A DNA stretch of 64,000 bases, from assembly GCF_006152065.1 (NCBI RefSeq), contig NZ_VDFW01000016.1, forward strand, positions 86,357 through 150,356. The letters are read 5' to 3'. The position numbers were made by a program, and so were the translations under genes. Positions 57,557 through 64,000 of this stretch are shown piece by piece. Numbering within the stretch: the first letter of the stretch is position 1; each line of letters opens with the position of its first letter. Below the pieces are notes generated by a model that saw nothing but the letters and a program-made list of their open reading frames with translations, ran no database searches and was not told the origin of the DNA. This DNA is from Amycolatopsis alkalitolerans (lineage in GTDB: Bacteria; Actinomycetota; Actinomycetes; Mycobacteriales; Pseudonocardiaceae).

Positions 57557-59185
57557 ATGAGCACTCGGCGCATGCGCGTGTACCGGCTGTACCCGGCGCC
57601 GGAGCTGCGTGCCCTGATCGCGCCGAAGGAAGTGGACATCCGGGAGGTCGAGGTCGGGTCCGTGCCGGCGCTGCTGGTGTCGGGCGAGTCGGCGCCGCGT
57701 CCGGTCGGCTGGGGCGCCGCCGTGCACTCCCTCACCGGCGTCGACCTCGGCTTCACCACCACGACGGCGTCCGCGGCGCTGCTGCTCGACGTGGACGGCA
57801 CGCGGTACGCGCTGACCTTCGGGCACGGCTGGCGCTACCTGCGCGACAGCGCGGTCGACCGCGAGTTCGGCCTCGATCTCGCGGTGCGCATGCTCGATCC
57901 CGATGAGATCCGCCGGATCACGCGCTGGGCGCTGTCGGCGAAGGCGCGCGTCGACCACAACCTCGTGCCGGGTGGTCAGGGCCTGTGGGCGTTCGGGCTG
58001 CGCGAGCACGCGGAACTCGTGCGCAACCTCGCCGGGCGGGTCCATCGCGATGTCCGTGCCGAGCTGACCTACGTCCGCCGCCGCGGCGGGTACCGCAACT
58101 TCCGGCTCAGCCTCGACTGCGGCGACGGGGTGCAGCTCCCGCTCGGCGTCGCGGGCGATTCGCTGCTGTCGGACCTGCGCGAACTGACTCGCGTCACGAC
58201 GGAGGTGAGCGTGCACGCACGGCTCGAGCCGCTGCGGTGGGTGCGCCGCCTCGGGCCCGGACAAGAGCTGACCGCGAAGCTCGACGCCGCGGCCGCGGAC
58301 CTGCTCGCCGACCCGGCAAGCGAGACCGGCGAGGTCGGCATTTCCTATCCGGCGCGGTATTACGACGGGCCCGCGGTGCAGCGGTATCGCGGTCATGTCG
58401 GCGATTCCGCCATCGACACCGATGAACTCACCCTCGAGGATCTGCGCTCCGGCATGCGCGAGGGCGAAGCTCTCACGACGCTGCGGACGAGCTCGATCGA
58501 AGGTCTCGACGACGACGGCCGGAGCCTCGGTGGCGCGGTGTCCGCGCTGCACTGGCTGGCGGCCGAGGTGATCGAGCCCGGCCGCCGCTTCGTGCTCATC
58601 GACGGCGACTGGTACCAGCTCGGCGAGCGTTACCTCGCCCATGTCGAACGGGTGGTGGCCGGGGCGTTCGCGAACCGTCCGGAGTGGACACTGCCAGCGT
58701 GGGAGGACGCGCCCCGCAACGACCAGGGCCGGGTGGTCGAAGCGGCGTACAACGAGCACGTCGCCGCGACCGATCCTCGTTTCCTGTGCCTGGACAGGTC
58801 CTTGCTCAAGACCCGCGTGCATCCGCGCGGTTTCGAGGCCTGCGATCTGCTCGGGCCGGGGAACGTGCTGGTGCACGTGAAGAAGGTCAGTGGCCGCACG
58901 GGTTCCTCCGTGCTGAGCCACCTCTTCGCGCAGGGCCTGGTGGCCGCGGAAAGCCTGACCGACCGGGAGACCTGGGAACGGTTCGCCGATCTCGTCGCCG
59001 GCCGGGACCCGGCACGCGCCGCGACGCTCGGTTCGCGGCCCGCGGGCCTGGTCTACGCGATTCACCGCTCCGACAAGGCCTTGCACCCCGGGACGCTGTT
59101 CACCTTCGCCCGCTCGGCGCTCGTCTCGGCCGCGGTCGCCTTGCACACCTACGGGATCCCGCTGCGGATCGCCGTGATTCCCTGA
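57557..59185 (+). CDS. DUF6119 (TIGR04141) sporadically distributed protein
   Basis: A 542-residue soluble protein of the family annotated as TIGR04141/DUF6119. Key stretches are VDLGFTTTTASAALLLDVDG, YALTFGHGWRYLRDSAVDRE, FGLDLAVRMLDPDEIRRI, FVLIDGDWYQLGERYLAHVE, FLCLDRSLLKTR and LGPGNVLVHVKKVSGRTGSS. The patchy distribution of this family, and its occurrence near restriction and other mobile-defence genes in many genomes, suggest a role in conflict systems, but no activity is known to me. The LDRS...K...VHVKK segment hints at a nuclease-like core. ATG 57557 is preferred. Confidence 0.8.
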   Translation: MSTRRMRVYRLYPAPELRALIAPKEVDIREVEVGSVPALLVSGESAPRPVGWGAAVHSLTGVDLGFTTTTASAALLLDVDGTRYALTFGHGWRYLRDSAVDREFGLDLAVRMLDPDEIRRITRWALSAKARVDHNLVPGGQGLWAFGLREHAELVRNLAGRVHRDVRAELTYVRRRGGYRNFRLSLDCGDGVQLPLGVAGDSLLSDLRELTRVTTEVSVHARLEPLRWVRRLGPGQELTAKLDAAAADLLADPASETGEVGISYPARYYDGPAVQRYRGHVGDSAIDTDELTLEDLRSGMREGEALTTLRTSSIEGLDDDGRSLGGAVSALHWLAAEVIEPGRRFVLIDGDWYQLGERYLAHVERVVAGAFANRPEWTLPAWEDAPRNDQGRVVEAAYNEHVAATDPRFLCLDRSLLKTRVHPRGFEACDLLGPGNVLVHVKKVSGRTGSSVLSHLFAQGLVAAESLTDRETWERFADLVAGRDPARAATLGSRPAGLVYAIHRSDKALHPGTLFTFARSALVSAAVALHTYGIPLRIAVIP

Positions 59186-59199
59186 TCAGCGGGACCGGT

Positions 59200-59754
59200 T
59201 CAGTAGTCCGAGATCAGGTCGGCCGGGTTGAGCGTCACGCGGAACGGGGCGTCCACGGTGATCGTGTGGTCGTGGGCGGCCTTCGCGACCGTCTCGTACA
59301 GTCCGTCCTGCAGGCCCAGGCACAGCACCTCCGGCACGTACGGGTCCACCAGCCAGTAGTGCGGGCAGCCGGCGGCGGCCAGCCGGGCGCGTTTGAGTTC
59401 GGTGTCGATAAGGCGGCTCGAGGGCGAGATGACCTCGACGGACAGCACCGGGATGCCGACCAGGGCGCGCTCGGTGTAGTCGGCGCGGCGGCCGACGACC
59501 ACGTCGGGGATGAGCACCGTGTCGTCCGCGAGCACCACGTCCACCGGAGCCGGAAGGGCTTCGCAGTCCCTCGGGCAGTTCCCGCTCACCGCCGCCAGCA
59601 CGCGAGCCACGACGCGCTGATGGAGCGGGCGGGGTGAAGGGCTCATCAGGAGCACTCCGTCGACCAGCTCGTAGCGGTGACCGTCATCGGCGATCGACTC
59701 CAGATCCCTACGCGTGAATGGCTCGCGGTGTCCGAACACCGGGACAGTCGCCAT
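59200..59754 (-). CDS. Uma2-family (DUF820) endonuclease-like protein
   Basis: A 184-residue protein with the restriction-endonuclease-like DUF820 fold: YELVDGVLLMSPSPRPLHQR, VVLADDTVLIPDVVVGRRAD, LSVEVISPSSRLIDTELKRA with the core PD-ExK-type pattern (Asp in IPDVVV, Glu in VEVISP, Lys in LKRA), and HYWLVDPYVPEVLCL. Members are numerous in Amycolatopsis and other actinobacteria and mostly uncharacterised. It is convergent with the DUF6119 gene. Confidence 0.88.
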   Translation of the reverse strand: MATVPVFGHREPFTRRDLESIADDGHRYELVDGVLLMSPSPRPLHQRVVARVLAAVSGNCPRDCEALPAPVDVVLADDTVLIPDVVVGRRADYTERALVGIPVLSVEVISPSSRLIDTELKRARLAAAGCPHYWLVDPYVPEVLCLGLQDGLYETVAKAAHDHTITVDAPFRVTLNPADLISDY

Positions 59755-60189
59755 GGTCTCCCCAAACCGCGTAGATCCGAACCCTGGTCCGAGCCAGCTT
59801 AGACCGCTCGCCGATGACCAACCGCGCCGGCCACGCCTGCCGGGGAACCCGAAAAGACCAGCGGTGCTGCCACGACCCGCTCCCGGTGGCCACCAAGCGT
59901 CACCGAGGGTTGCCCGCGCGTCACTCCTCTCCGGTGCGCTCCCCCGCACTGCGCCGAACGTGTGCTGATCGAAAGTTCAGAAAATCGTCGGCGAGCGTAT
60001 TCCCCCGCGCCATCTCACCCATTTCCGGCGGTAATATTCGCAACGATTCCGCCGCGTGACGTTCAATTGTCTGATGGTAGGCGATGAAGCGGGAAACCGC
60101 CAACCGGGAATATTTCGGCGGTCCACTGAGGACACTTACGGAGGTCTTACGGTTCGCCGGGAAGCCGGGCGGCCCACCGGTGCGGGAAC
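59755..60189. other. Spacer without a supported gene
   Basis: About 435 bp. The part 59960-60120 is clearly less GC-rich than the flanks. A 60-codon minus-strand frame (59921-60103) has only a TTG start, no ribosome-binding site and no known homology, so I do not call it. The stretch presumably contains the Uma2 gene promoter. Confidence 0.5.
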
Positions 60190-60195
60190 TATCTT
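60190..60195 (+). promoter_or_regulatory. Leaderless -10 element (TATCTT)
   Basis: TATCTT ends 6 nt before GTG 60202 and there is no Shine-Dalgarno sequence. Confidence 0.5.
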
Positions 60196-60201
60196 CGTCC
60201 G

Positions 60202-61548
60202 GTGATCGCTCTGTCCCCGGTTCGCACGCGCGCGCGGGCGCATCGCGCCGACCTGATCGCGGGCGGCGCGGTCGTCCTGCTCGTCGCGGCCGCCGTCGCC
60301 GGCTGCCTGTGGTGGAACCCGGGCCGCCAGATCGGGCCGGGCGCCTTCGCCGGGGCGAACCCGCGGTTCGGCGAGTGGCCGATCCTCGGCACGTACCTCC
60401 CGCACGTCGCGCCCGCCACGGTCTCGACGATCCTCATCGCGCTCGCCGTGGTCCTCTACGGACCGTCGCTCGCCCAACGGCTGCCGTGGCGGTACGCGCT
60501 CGCGTCGGCCTACGGCGGCGCGGTCGCGTGGACGTTCTCGCTCGCCCTCATCGACGGCTGGCAGGCCGGCATCGCGGGGCGGCTCACCGTGAGCGGCGAG
60601 TACGTGGCCGAAGTCCCCGCGATCACGGACATCGGCACCATGTTGCGCACCTTTTCGAGCCGCATTCTGGACTTCCAGCGCGATTCCTGGCCCACCCACG
60701 TCTCGGGGCACCCGCCGGGCGCCACGCTCGTGTTCGTCTGGCTGGACCGGATCGGGCTCGGTGGCGGCGGGGCCGCCGGAGTGGTCTGCATCCTGGCCGG
60801 CGCGCTCGCCGCGGTCGCCGTGCCGGTGACGATTTCCGTGCTGGGCACCCGGGATCAGGCGCGCGCGGTGCTGCCCTTCCTCGTGCTGTTCCCGGGCGCG
60901 GTGTGGGTCGGGGTGTCCGCCGACGGCCTGTTCGCCGGGGTGACGGCGACCGGGATCGCGCTGCTCGCGCTCGGCGCCACCGGACGGCTCGCGTGGGCCG
61001 TGGCCGCCGGGCCGGTGCTGGGCTTCAGCATCTTCCTGTCCTACGGACTCGTCCTCATCGGCGCGGTCGCCGTGGCCGTGGTCGTACTCACCCGGCGGTG
61101 GGCGGCCGCCGGGGTGGCCGCCGCCGGGGCGCTCGCGGTGGTCGCCGTGTTCGCCGCCGCCGGGTTCTGGTGGTTCGACGGGTACCACCTCGTCGTCGAG
61201 CGCTACCACCAGGGCATCGCGGCCAAACGCCCGTACGACTACTGGGTCTGGGCCGATCCGGCCTGTTTCGCGCTGGCCACGGGCCCGGTCGTGGGCCCGG
61301 GCCTGCGCCGGGCGGCGATGCGGTGGCGGGCACCGCTGGCCGTCCTGGTCGCGGGCGCGGCGGTGGCGGTGGCCGCTTCGGATCTGTCGGGACTGTCGAA
61401 GGCCGAGGTCGAACGGATCTGGTTGCCCTTCGCCGTCTGGGTGGTCGCGGCGGCGGCGTTCCTGCCCGCGCGGTCACGGCGCTGGTGGCTCGCCGCGCAG
61501 GCCGCGACCGCGCTGCTGGTCAACAGCCTGGTCATCACCGCCTGGTAG
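60202..61548 (+). CDS. GT-C-like polytopic membrane protein
   Basis: A 448-residue membrane protein with ten or more helices. A large first loop contains LRTFSSRILDFQRDSWPTHV followed by SGHPPGATLVFVWLDRIGL. The SGHPPG motif and layout resemble mycobacterial GT-C-type sugar transferases acting on polyprenyl-phosphate donors (methylthioxylose transferase-like proteins). I infer a cell-envelope glycosyltransferase with moderate confidence. The 3' end overlaps the convergent membrane gene by 14 nt. Confidence 0.65.
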   Translation: MIALSPVRTRARAHRADLIAGGAVVLLVAAAVAGCLWWNPGRQIGPGAFAGANPRFGEWPILGTYLPHVAPATVSTILIALAVVLYGPSLAQRLPWRYALASAYGGAVAWTFSLALIDGWQAGIAGRLTVSGEYVAEVPAITDIGTMLRTFSSRILDFQRDSWPTHVSGHPPGATLVFVWLDRIGLGGGGAAGVVCILAGALAAVAVPVTISVLGTRDQARAVLPFLVLFPGAVWVGVSADGLFAGVTATGIALLALGATGRLAWAVAAGPVLGFSIFLSYGLVLIGAVAVAVVVLTRRWAAAGVAAAGALAVVAVFAAAGFWWFDGYHLVVERYHQGIAAKRPYDYWVWADPACFALATGPVVGPGLRRAAMRWRAPLAVLVAGAAVAVAASDLSGLSKAEVERIWLPFAVWVVAAAAFLPARSRRWWLAAQAATALLVNSLVITAW

Positions 61549-61972
61549 TCCCGAGCAGGCGGATCGCGTAGACCAGTCCGGACACGACGAACATGGCGAG
61601 CACGAGCAGCAGCCAGCGGCCGAGATACGGCTGCTGGGTCAACGAGGTCGCGGCCAGATGCGTGGCCTCGCCCTGGCGGATGATGCCCGGCAGGAACAGC
61701 AGGAAGGTCAGCCCGGCGCCCAGCAACGGCACGCGGACGTGGTTGACGACGGGCACTCGCGGGCGCCACGGGACGCGGCGGAGGCCGCGGTCGATCAGCG
61801 TGTAGAGCGGGTACAGGACGAAATCGTGCGCCACGGCCGCGCCGACGAACCAGATCAGGATCGTCAGCACGCTCGGATCGCCCAGCAGGAACGAACCGGC
61901 GTAGGCGGCGAGGGCGAGGCAGGCGAGCATCAGCGCCAGTTGCGCGGGATGCGCACCGATCAGCCGTTTCAT
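61535..61972 (-). CDS. Small integral membrane protein
   Basis: A 145-residue protein with four hydrophobic segments (LALMLACLALAAYAGSFLLG, VLTILIWFVGAAVAHDFVLY, LLGAGLTFLLFLPGIIRQGE, LLLVLAMFVVSGLVYAIRLL). A conserved-looking HDFVLYPLYTLIDR loop lies between helices 2 and 3. The ATG overlaps the stop of the b561-molybdoenzyme gene by one base (TGATG), so it is co-translated and may assist that membrane enzyme. I do not recognise a named family. Confidence 0.7.
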   Translation of the reverse strand: MKRLIGAHPAQLALMLACLALAAYAGSFLLGDPSVLTILIWFVGAAVAHDFVLYPLYTLIDRGLRRVPWRPRVPVVNHVRVPLLGAGLTFLLFLPGIIRQGEATHLAATSLTQQPYLGRWLLLVLAMFVVSGLVYAIRLLGTTRR

Positions 61973-63228
61973 CACACGCTCCGGAAATCGATCGAGCGGA
62001 CCCACTTCGTGCAATGCACGCCGGGCAGCGCGGGCACGATGACGCGGGCGGGGAAACCGTGGTCGAGGCTGAGATCCTCGCCGTTGACGCGCAGCGCGAG
62101 CAGCGCGTCCGGGTGGGTCACCTGGCCCGGATTGAGGGTGGCCCGCGCGAACGGGCCGCGCTCGAGCGAGGCCACGAAGGCCGAACCCGGATCCGGCACG
62201 CCGGCCAGCGCGGCGAGGTCGCGCAGCCGCACGCCGGTCCAGGTCTGGACCGTCGACCAGCCCTCCACACAGGCGATCGGGAGCCGGGCGGTGTGCTGCG
62301 GGAGCGCGAGCAGTTCGTCACGGGTGAACTCCTTGGCGCCGTTGACCTTGAGCCGCCACGGTGCGCCCGTCGCCTGGCCCGTGACCCCGGCCGCGGCCGC
62401 GGTTCTGTTGACCGGGTAACGGTTTCCGCCCTCCCCAGGCTCCCTGCCGCGGGGCAGGAGAAACGCGAGATCCCGCAGCGGGCCCCCGATCGTCTGCCCG
62501 GCGGTGAGCACGCCGACGAGCAGTACGCCGCCGCCGACCACACCGAGCAGCCCACGCCTGCTCAACGTCGGCGGGGCGGGATCTTCGGCCACCAGCCCGT
62601 TTTCGTCCCGCGGTTCCGGCTCGGTCGCTTCGAGCGGGGTCGCGAGTTCCTTGCGCAGCGAACGGGATCGCAGTGCGCGCACCATGGTCGGGAGCTTGAG
62701 CGAGACGTGCGTGACGAACGCGGCGATGAACACCCAGGCGCCGAGGTAGTGCCCGGTGTAGAAACTGAACCCGAACACGTAGTCGTACTGGATGTTGAGC
62801 ACGCCGGTGGCGATCTCGAACAGGATGCTGCCGACCAGGAGCAGCAGCGAGATCCGTTCGAGCGCCTGCGCGAGCGAGCGGGCCGGCGGCCAGGCGAACA
62901 GCTTCGGGATGACCGACCACAGTTTCGCGAGCACCACCGGCACGAGCACGAGACCGAGCCCGACGTGCAGGCCCTGGGTGAGCCGGAACAGCCACGACGG
63001 TCGCGCCGGCCAGTCGAAGATCGGCAGGTGCAGCCAGCCCACGTCCCCGGGGATGCTCTGACCCCGGCCGTAGGCGACGTAGTCGAGTAGCCCGGTGATC
63101 ACGACCAAGGGCAGGCAGGCGAGTAGTACGGCACCGAACACCGACGTGAGCCAGGGGCCGCGCAGCGGGCTCCGGAAGCGGACGCGTCCCAGCACGCGCG
63201 CCGCCACGGAACGGGTCGAATTCGTCAC
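61972..63228 (-). CDS. Cytochrome b561-sulfite oxidase-fold molybdopterin fusion
   Basis: A 418-residue membrane protein. The N-terminal about 230 residues form a four- or five-helix b-type cytochrome with candidate haem His in LTQGLHVGLGLVL, FYTGHYLGAW and AAFVTHVSLKLPT. After a Pro-rich cytoplasmic stretch comes a twin-arginine-like LSRRGLLGVVGGGVLLVGVL segment. A sulfite-oxidase-type molybdopterin domain follows (LPIACVEGWSTVQTWTGVRL with the Mo-ligand Cys, DHGFPARVIVPALPGVHCTK, WVRSIDF). It is probably an extracytoplasmic reductase or oxidase wired directly to the quinone pool, analogous to split MsrPQ. Start GTG 63228 (VTNSTRSVAARV). Confidence 0.85.
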   Translation of the reverse strand: MTNSTRSVAARVLGRVRFRSPLRGPWLTSVFGAVLLACLPLVVITGLLDYVAYGRGQSIPGDVGWLHLPIFDWPARPSWLFRLTQGLHVGLGLVLVPVVLAKLWSVIPKLFAWPPARSLAQALERISLLLLVGSILFEIATGVLNIQYDYVFGFSFYTGHYLGAWVFIAAFVTHVSLKLPTMVRALRSRSLRKELATPLEATEPEPRDENGLVAEDPAPPTLSRRGLLGVVGGGVLLVGVLTAGQTIGGPLRDLAFLLPRGREPGEGGNRYPVNRTAAAAGVTGQATGAPWRLKVNGAKEFTRDELLALPQHTARLPIACVEGWSTVQTWTGVRLRDLAALAGVPDPGSAFVASLERGPFARATLNPGQVTHPDALLALRVNGEDLSLDHGFPARVIVPALPGVHCTKWVRSIDFRSV

Positions 63229-63510
63229 GGCTGCGATCGTAGGAGCGGTGAGCGCCGCCTCGGTGCAGTCCGGAGAAGCGGTGAGGAACTCGTAAGAACT
63301 CGGCGTCCACAAAGGTCACGTCCGGGGGCGGGTTCGTGGCACAGGCGTAGCTCGAAAGTGTTAATACGCGTGTTCGATACGCTGCTATGCATCTGCTGCG
63401 GGAGTAGGAGACCGAGCGCCGCCGTGCATATTGTGAGGAGCTGCGCCTGATCGCGGAAATCGCCGCTCGCGGGGGCGATACCGGTGTGGGTGCGTTGTCG
63501 CCAGGGTACT
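63229..63510. other. Spacer before the repeat array
   Basis: About 280 bp without a supported gene. It likely holds the promoter of the molybdoenzyme operon. A somewhat AT-richer patch (TTAATACGCGTGTTCGATACG, split as TTAATACG and TTCGATACG) lies near 63360-63385. Confidence 0.4.
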
Positions 63511-63607
63511 GAGTTGGCCCTTGGCGTCGCTGAGTTGGCTCGGGGCGTTATCGAGTTGGCCGGCCGCTGTCGCCGGGGGCACAGTCAGCGACCGGACCAG
63601 CCAACTC
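63511..63607. repeat. Second 21-bp-period repeat array with inverted copy
   Basis: GAGTTGGC occurs at 63511, 63532 and 63553, exactly 21 bp apart, and inverted as GCCAACTC at 63600-63607. Period, core (TGAGTT) and inverted arrangement recall the array at 30507-30761. It lies directly before the point where the cytochrome oxidase fragment begins. Confidence 0.7.
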
Positions 63608-63649
63608 GACACCGCAGCGGACAAACCCAACGACCCTACGGGCAAACAC

Positions 63650-64000
63650 GGCAACGTAAACCGGTCGCTGGCGGTGTGGGCGCACCACATGTACGCGACC
63701 GGTGCGGTCCTGCTGCCCTTCTTCGCCTTCACGACCTTCCTCGTCGCCGTCCCGACGGGAGTGAAGTTCTTCAACTGGATCGGCACCATGTGGAAAGGGC
63801 ATATCACGTTCGAATCCCCGATGCTGTTCTCGATCGGGTTCCTCGTCACGTTCCTCTTCGGTGGTCTGACCGGCGTGCTGCTCGCCGCGCCGGCGCTGGA
63901 CTTCCAGGTCTCCGACACCTACTTCGTGGTGGCGCACTTCCACTACGTGCTCTACGGCACGATCGTGTTCGCCACCTTCGCCGGGATCTACTTCTGGTTC
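63650..64000 (+). pseudogene. Cytochrome c oxidase subunit I fragment (CtaD-like)
   Basis: From about 63670 the plus strand encodes the C-terminal half of the haem-copper oxidase subunit [21 protein letters not shown] (the His-His Cu-B ligands), [20 protein letters not shown] [40 protein letters not shown] and [20 protein letters not shown] with haem-ligand His. It continues past the window end. Residues before AVWAHHMY ([20 protein letters not shown]) do not match the family, so about 300 N-terminal residues are missing and the frame has no proper start. It is a truncated copy; a complete ctaD must exist elsewhere. Confidence 0.75.

Noticed and set aside
59921..60103. 60-codon minus-strand frame
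   Set aside because: It has a TTG start only, no ribosome-binding site and no recognised family. It lies in an AT-richer promoter-like spacer.

Overview
The window is high-GC actinobacterial DNA. The codon use, the many ATGA/GTGA gene overlaps, the leaderless -10 promoters, the mycothiol- and F420-linked enzymes, a DUF574 methyltransferase and a conservon (cvnABCD) together suggest the family Pseudonocardiaceae, most likely an Amycolatopsis-like organism. This is inferred from gene content, not from a marker gene. I see no rRNA, tRNA, CRISPR array, transposase or phage gene.

Layout. 0-0.4 kb: 3' end of a sugar ABC permease. 0.4-7.5 kb: a minus-strand operon that is the remnant of a polyunsaturated-fatty-acid-synthase-like PKS (ACP-KR-DH fragment, stand-alone FabA-type DH protein), a P450 and an MFS exporter. 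Its 5' end is cut and joined to the tail of a toxin-antitoxin locus (7.5-8.1 kb). 8-10.5 kb: LysR regulator, divergent isochorismatase-fold hydrolase with paired operators, a methyltransferase fragment and an MmcQ/YjbR protein. 10.5-13.2 kb: encapsulin nanocompartment with DyP peroxidase cargo and an ECF41-type sigma factor. 13.3-18.9 kb: a seven-gene operon, chained by 4-nt overlaps, for a group 3b-type NiFe hydrogenase with its maturation protease, a DNA-binding-free cyclic-nucleotide-domain protein and a membrane-anchored Gmad2 protein. 19-22.4 kb: a XylFGH-type sugar ABC transporter. 22.5-27.5 kb: small stress or dormancy-type genes (alpha/beta hydrolase, DUF1918, slipin, PNPOx-like protein, flippase-like protein, carbamate kinase). 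Three 14-bp boxes resembling the mycobacterial DosR/DevR site lie upstream of genes between 22.4 and 26.4 kb.

28-30.5 kb: an aromatic (DMATS-type) prenyltransferase with tryptophanase, a pairing suited to prenylated indoles, followed by an inverted array of 21-bp repeats. 30.8-34.5 kb: conservon cvnABCD. 35-37.5 kb: an HTH-PASTA protein and a 5'-truncated Mg-type P-ATPase. 37.5-48.9 kb: a catabolic locus with UbiX (divergent), UbiD decarboxylase, MFS permease, GntR regulator, LLM flavin oxidoreductase, Nramp-related transporter, DUF1445 hydro-lyase and a fused HyuA-HyuB 5-oxoprolinase-type enzyme. It also holds an ABC-ATPase remnant and a [2Fe-2S] hydroxylase-subunit remnant. The same 15-bp palindrome sits before the locus and before the GntR gene.

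49-64 kb: mixed housekeeping and accessory genes. These include a membrane-embedded serine hydrolase, F420-dependent glucose-6-phosphate dehydrogenase-like enzyme, SRPBCC protein, DUF574 methyltransferase, cytokinin-dehydrogenase-like flavoprotein, DsbA-fold protein, mycothiol-dependent isomerase-family protein with divergent TetR, DUF6119 (TIGR04141) protein, Uma2 protein, a GT-C-like membrane protein, a cytochrome b561-sulfite-oxidase-fold fusion, a second 21-bp-period repeat array, and a fragment of cytochrome c oxidase subunit I running off the end.

A recurring oddity is the number of genes cut cleanly at one side (PKS, antitoxin, methyltransferase, P-type ATPase, ABC ATPase, CoxS, CtaD). 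Either this is a genome region shaped by many deletions, or some junctions are assembly errors. Reads across the junctions would tell.
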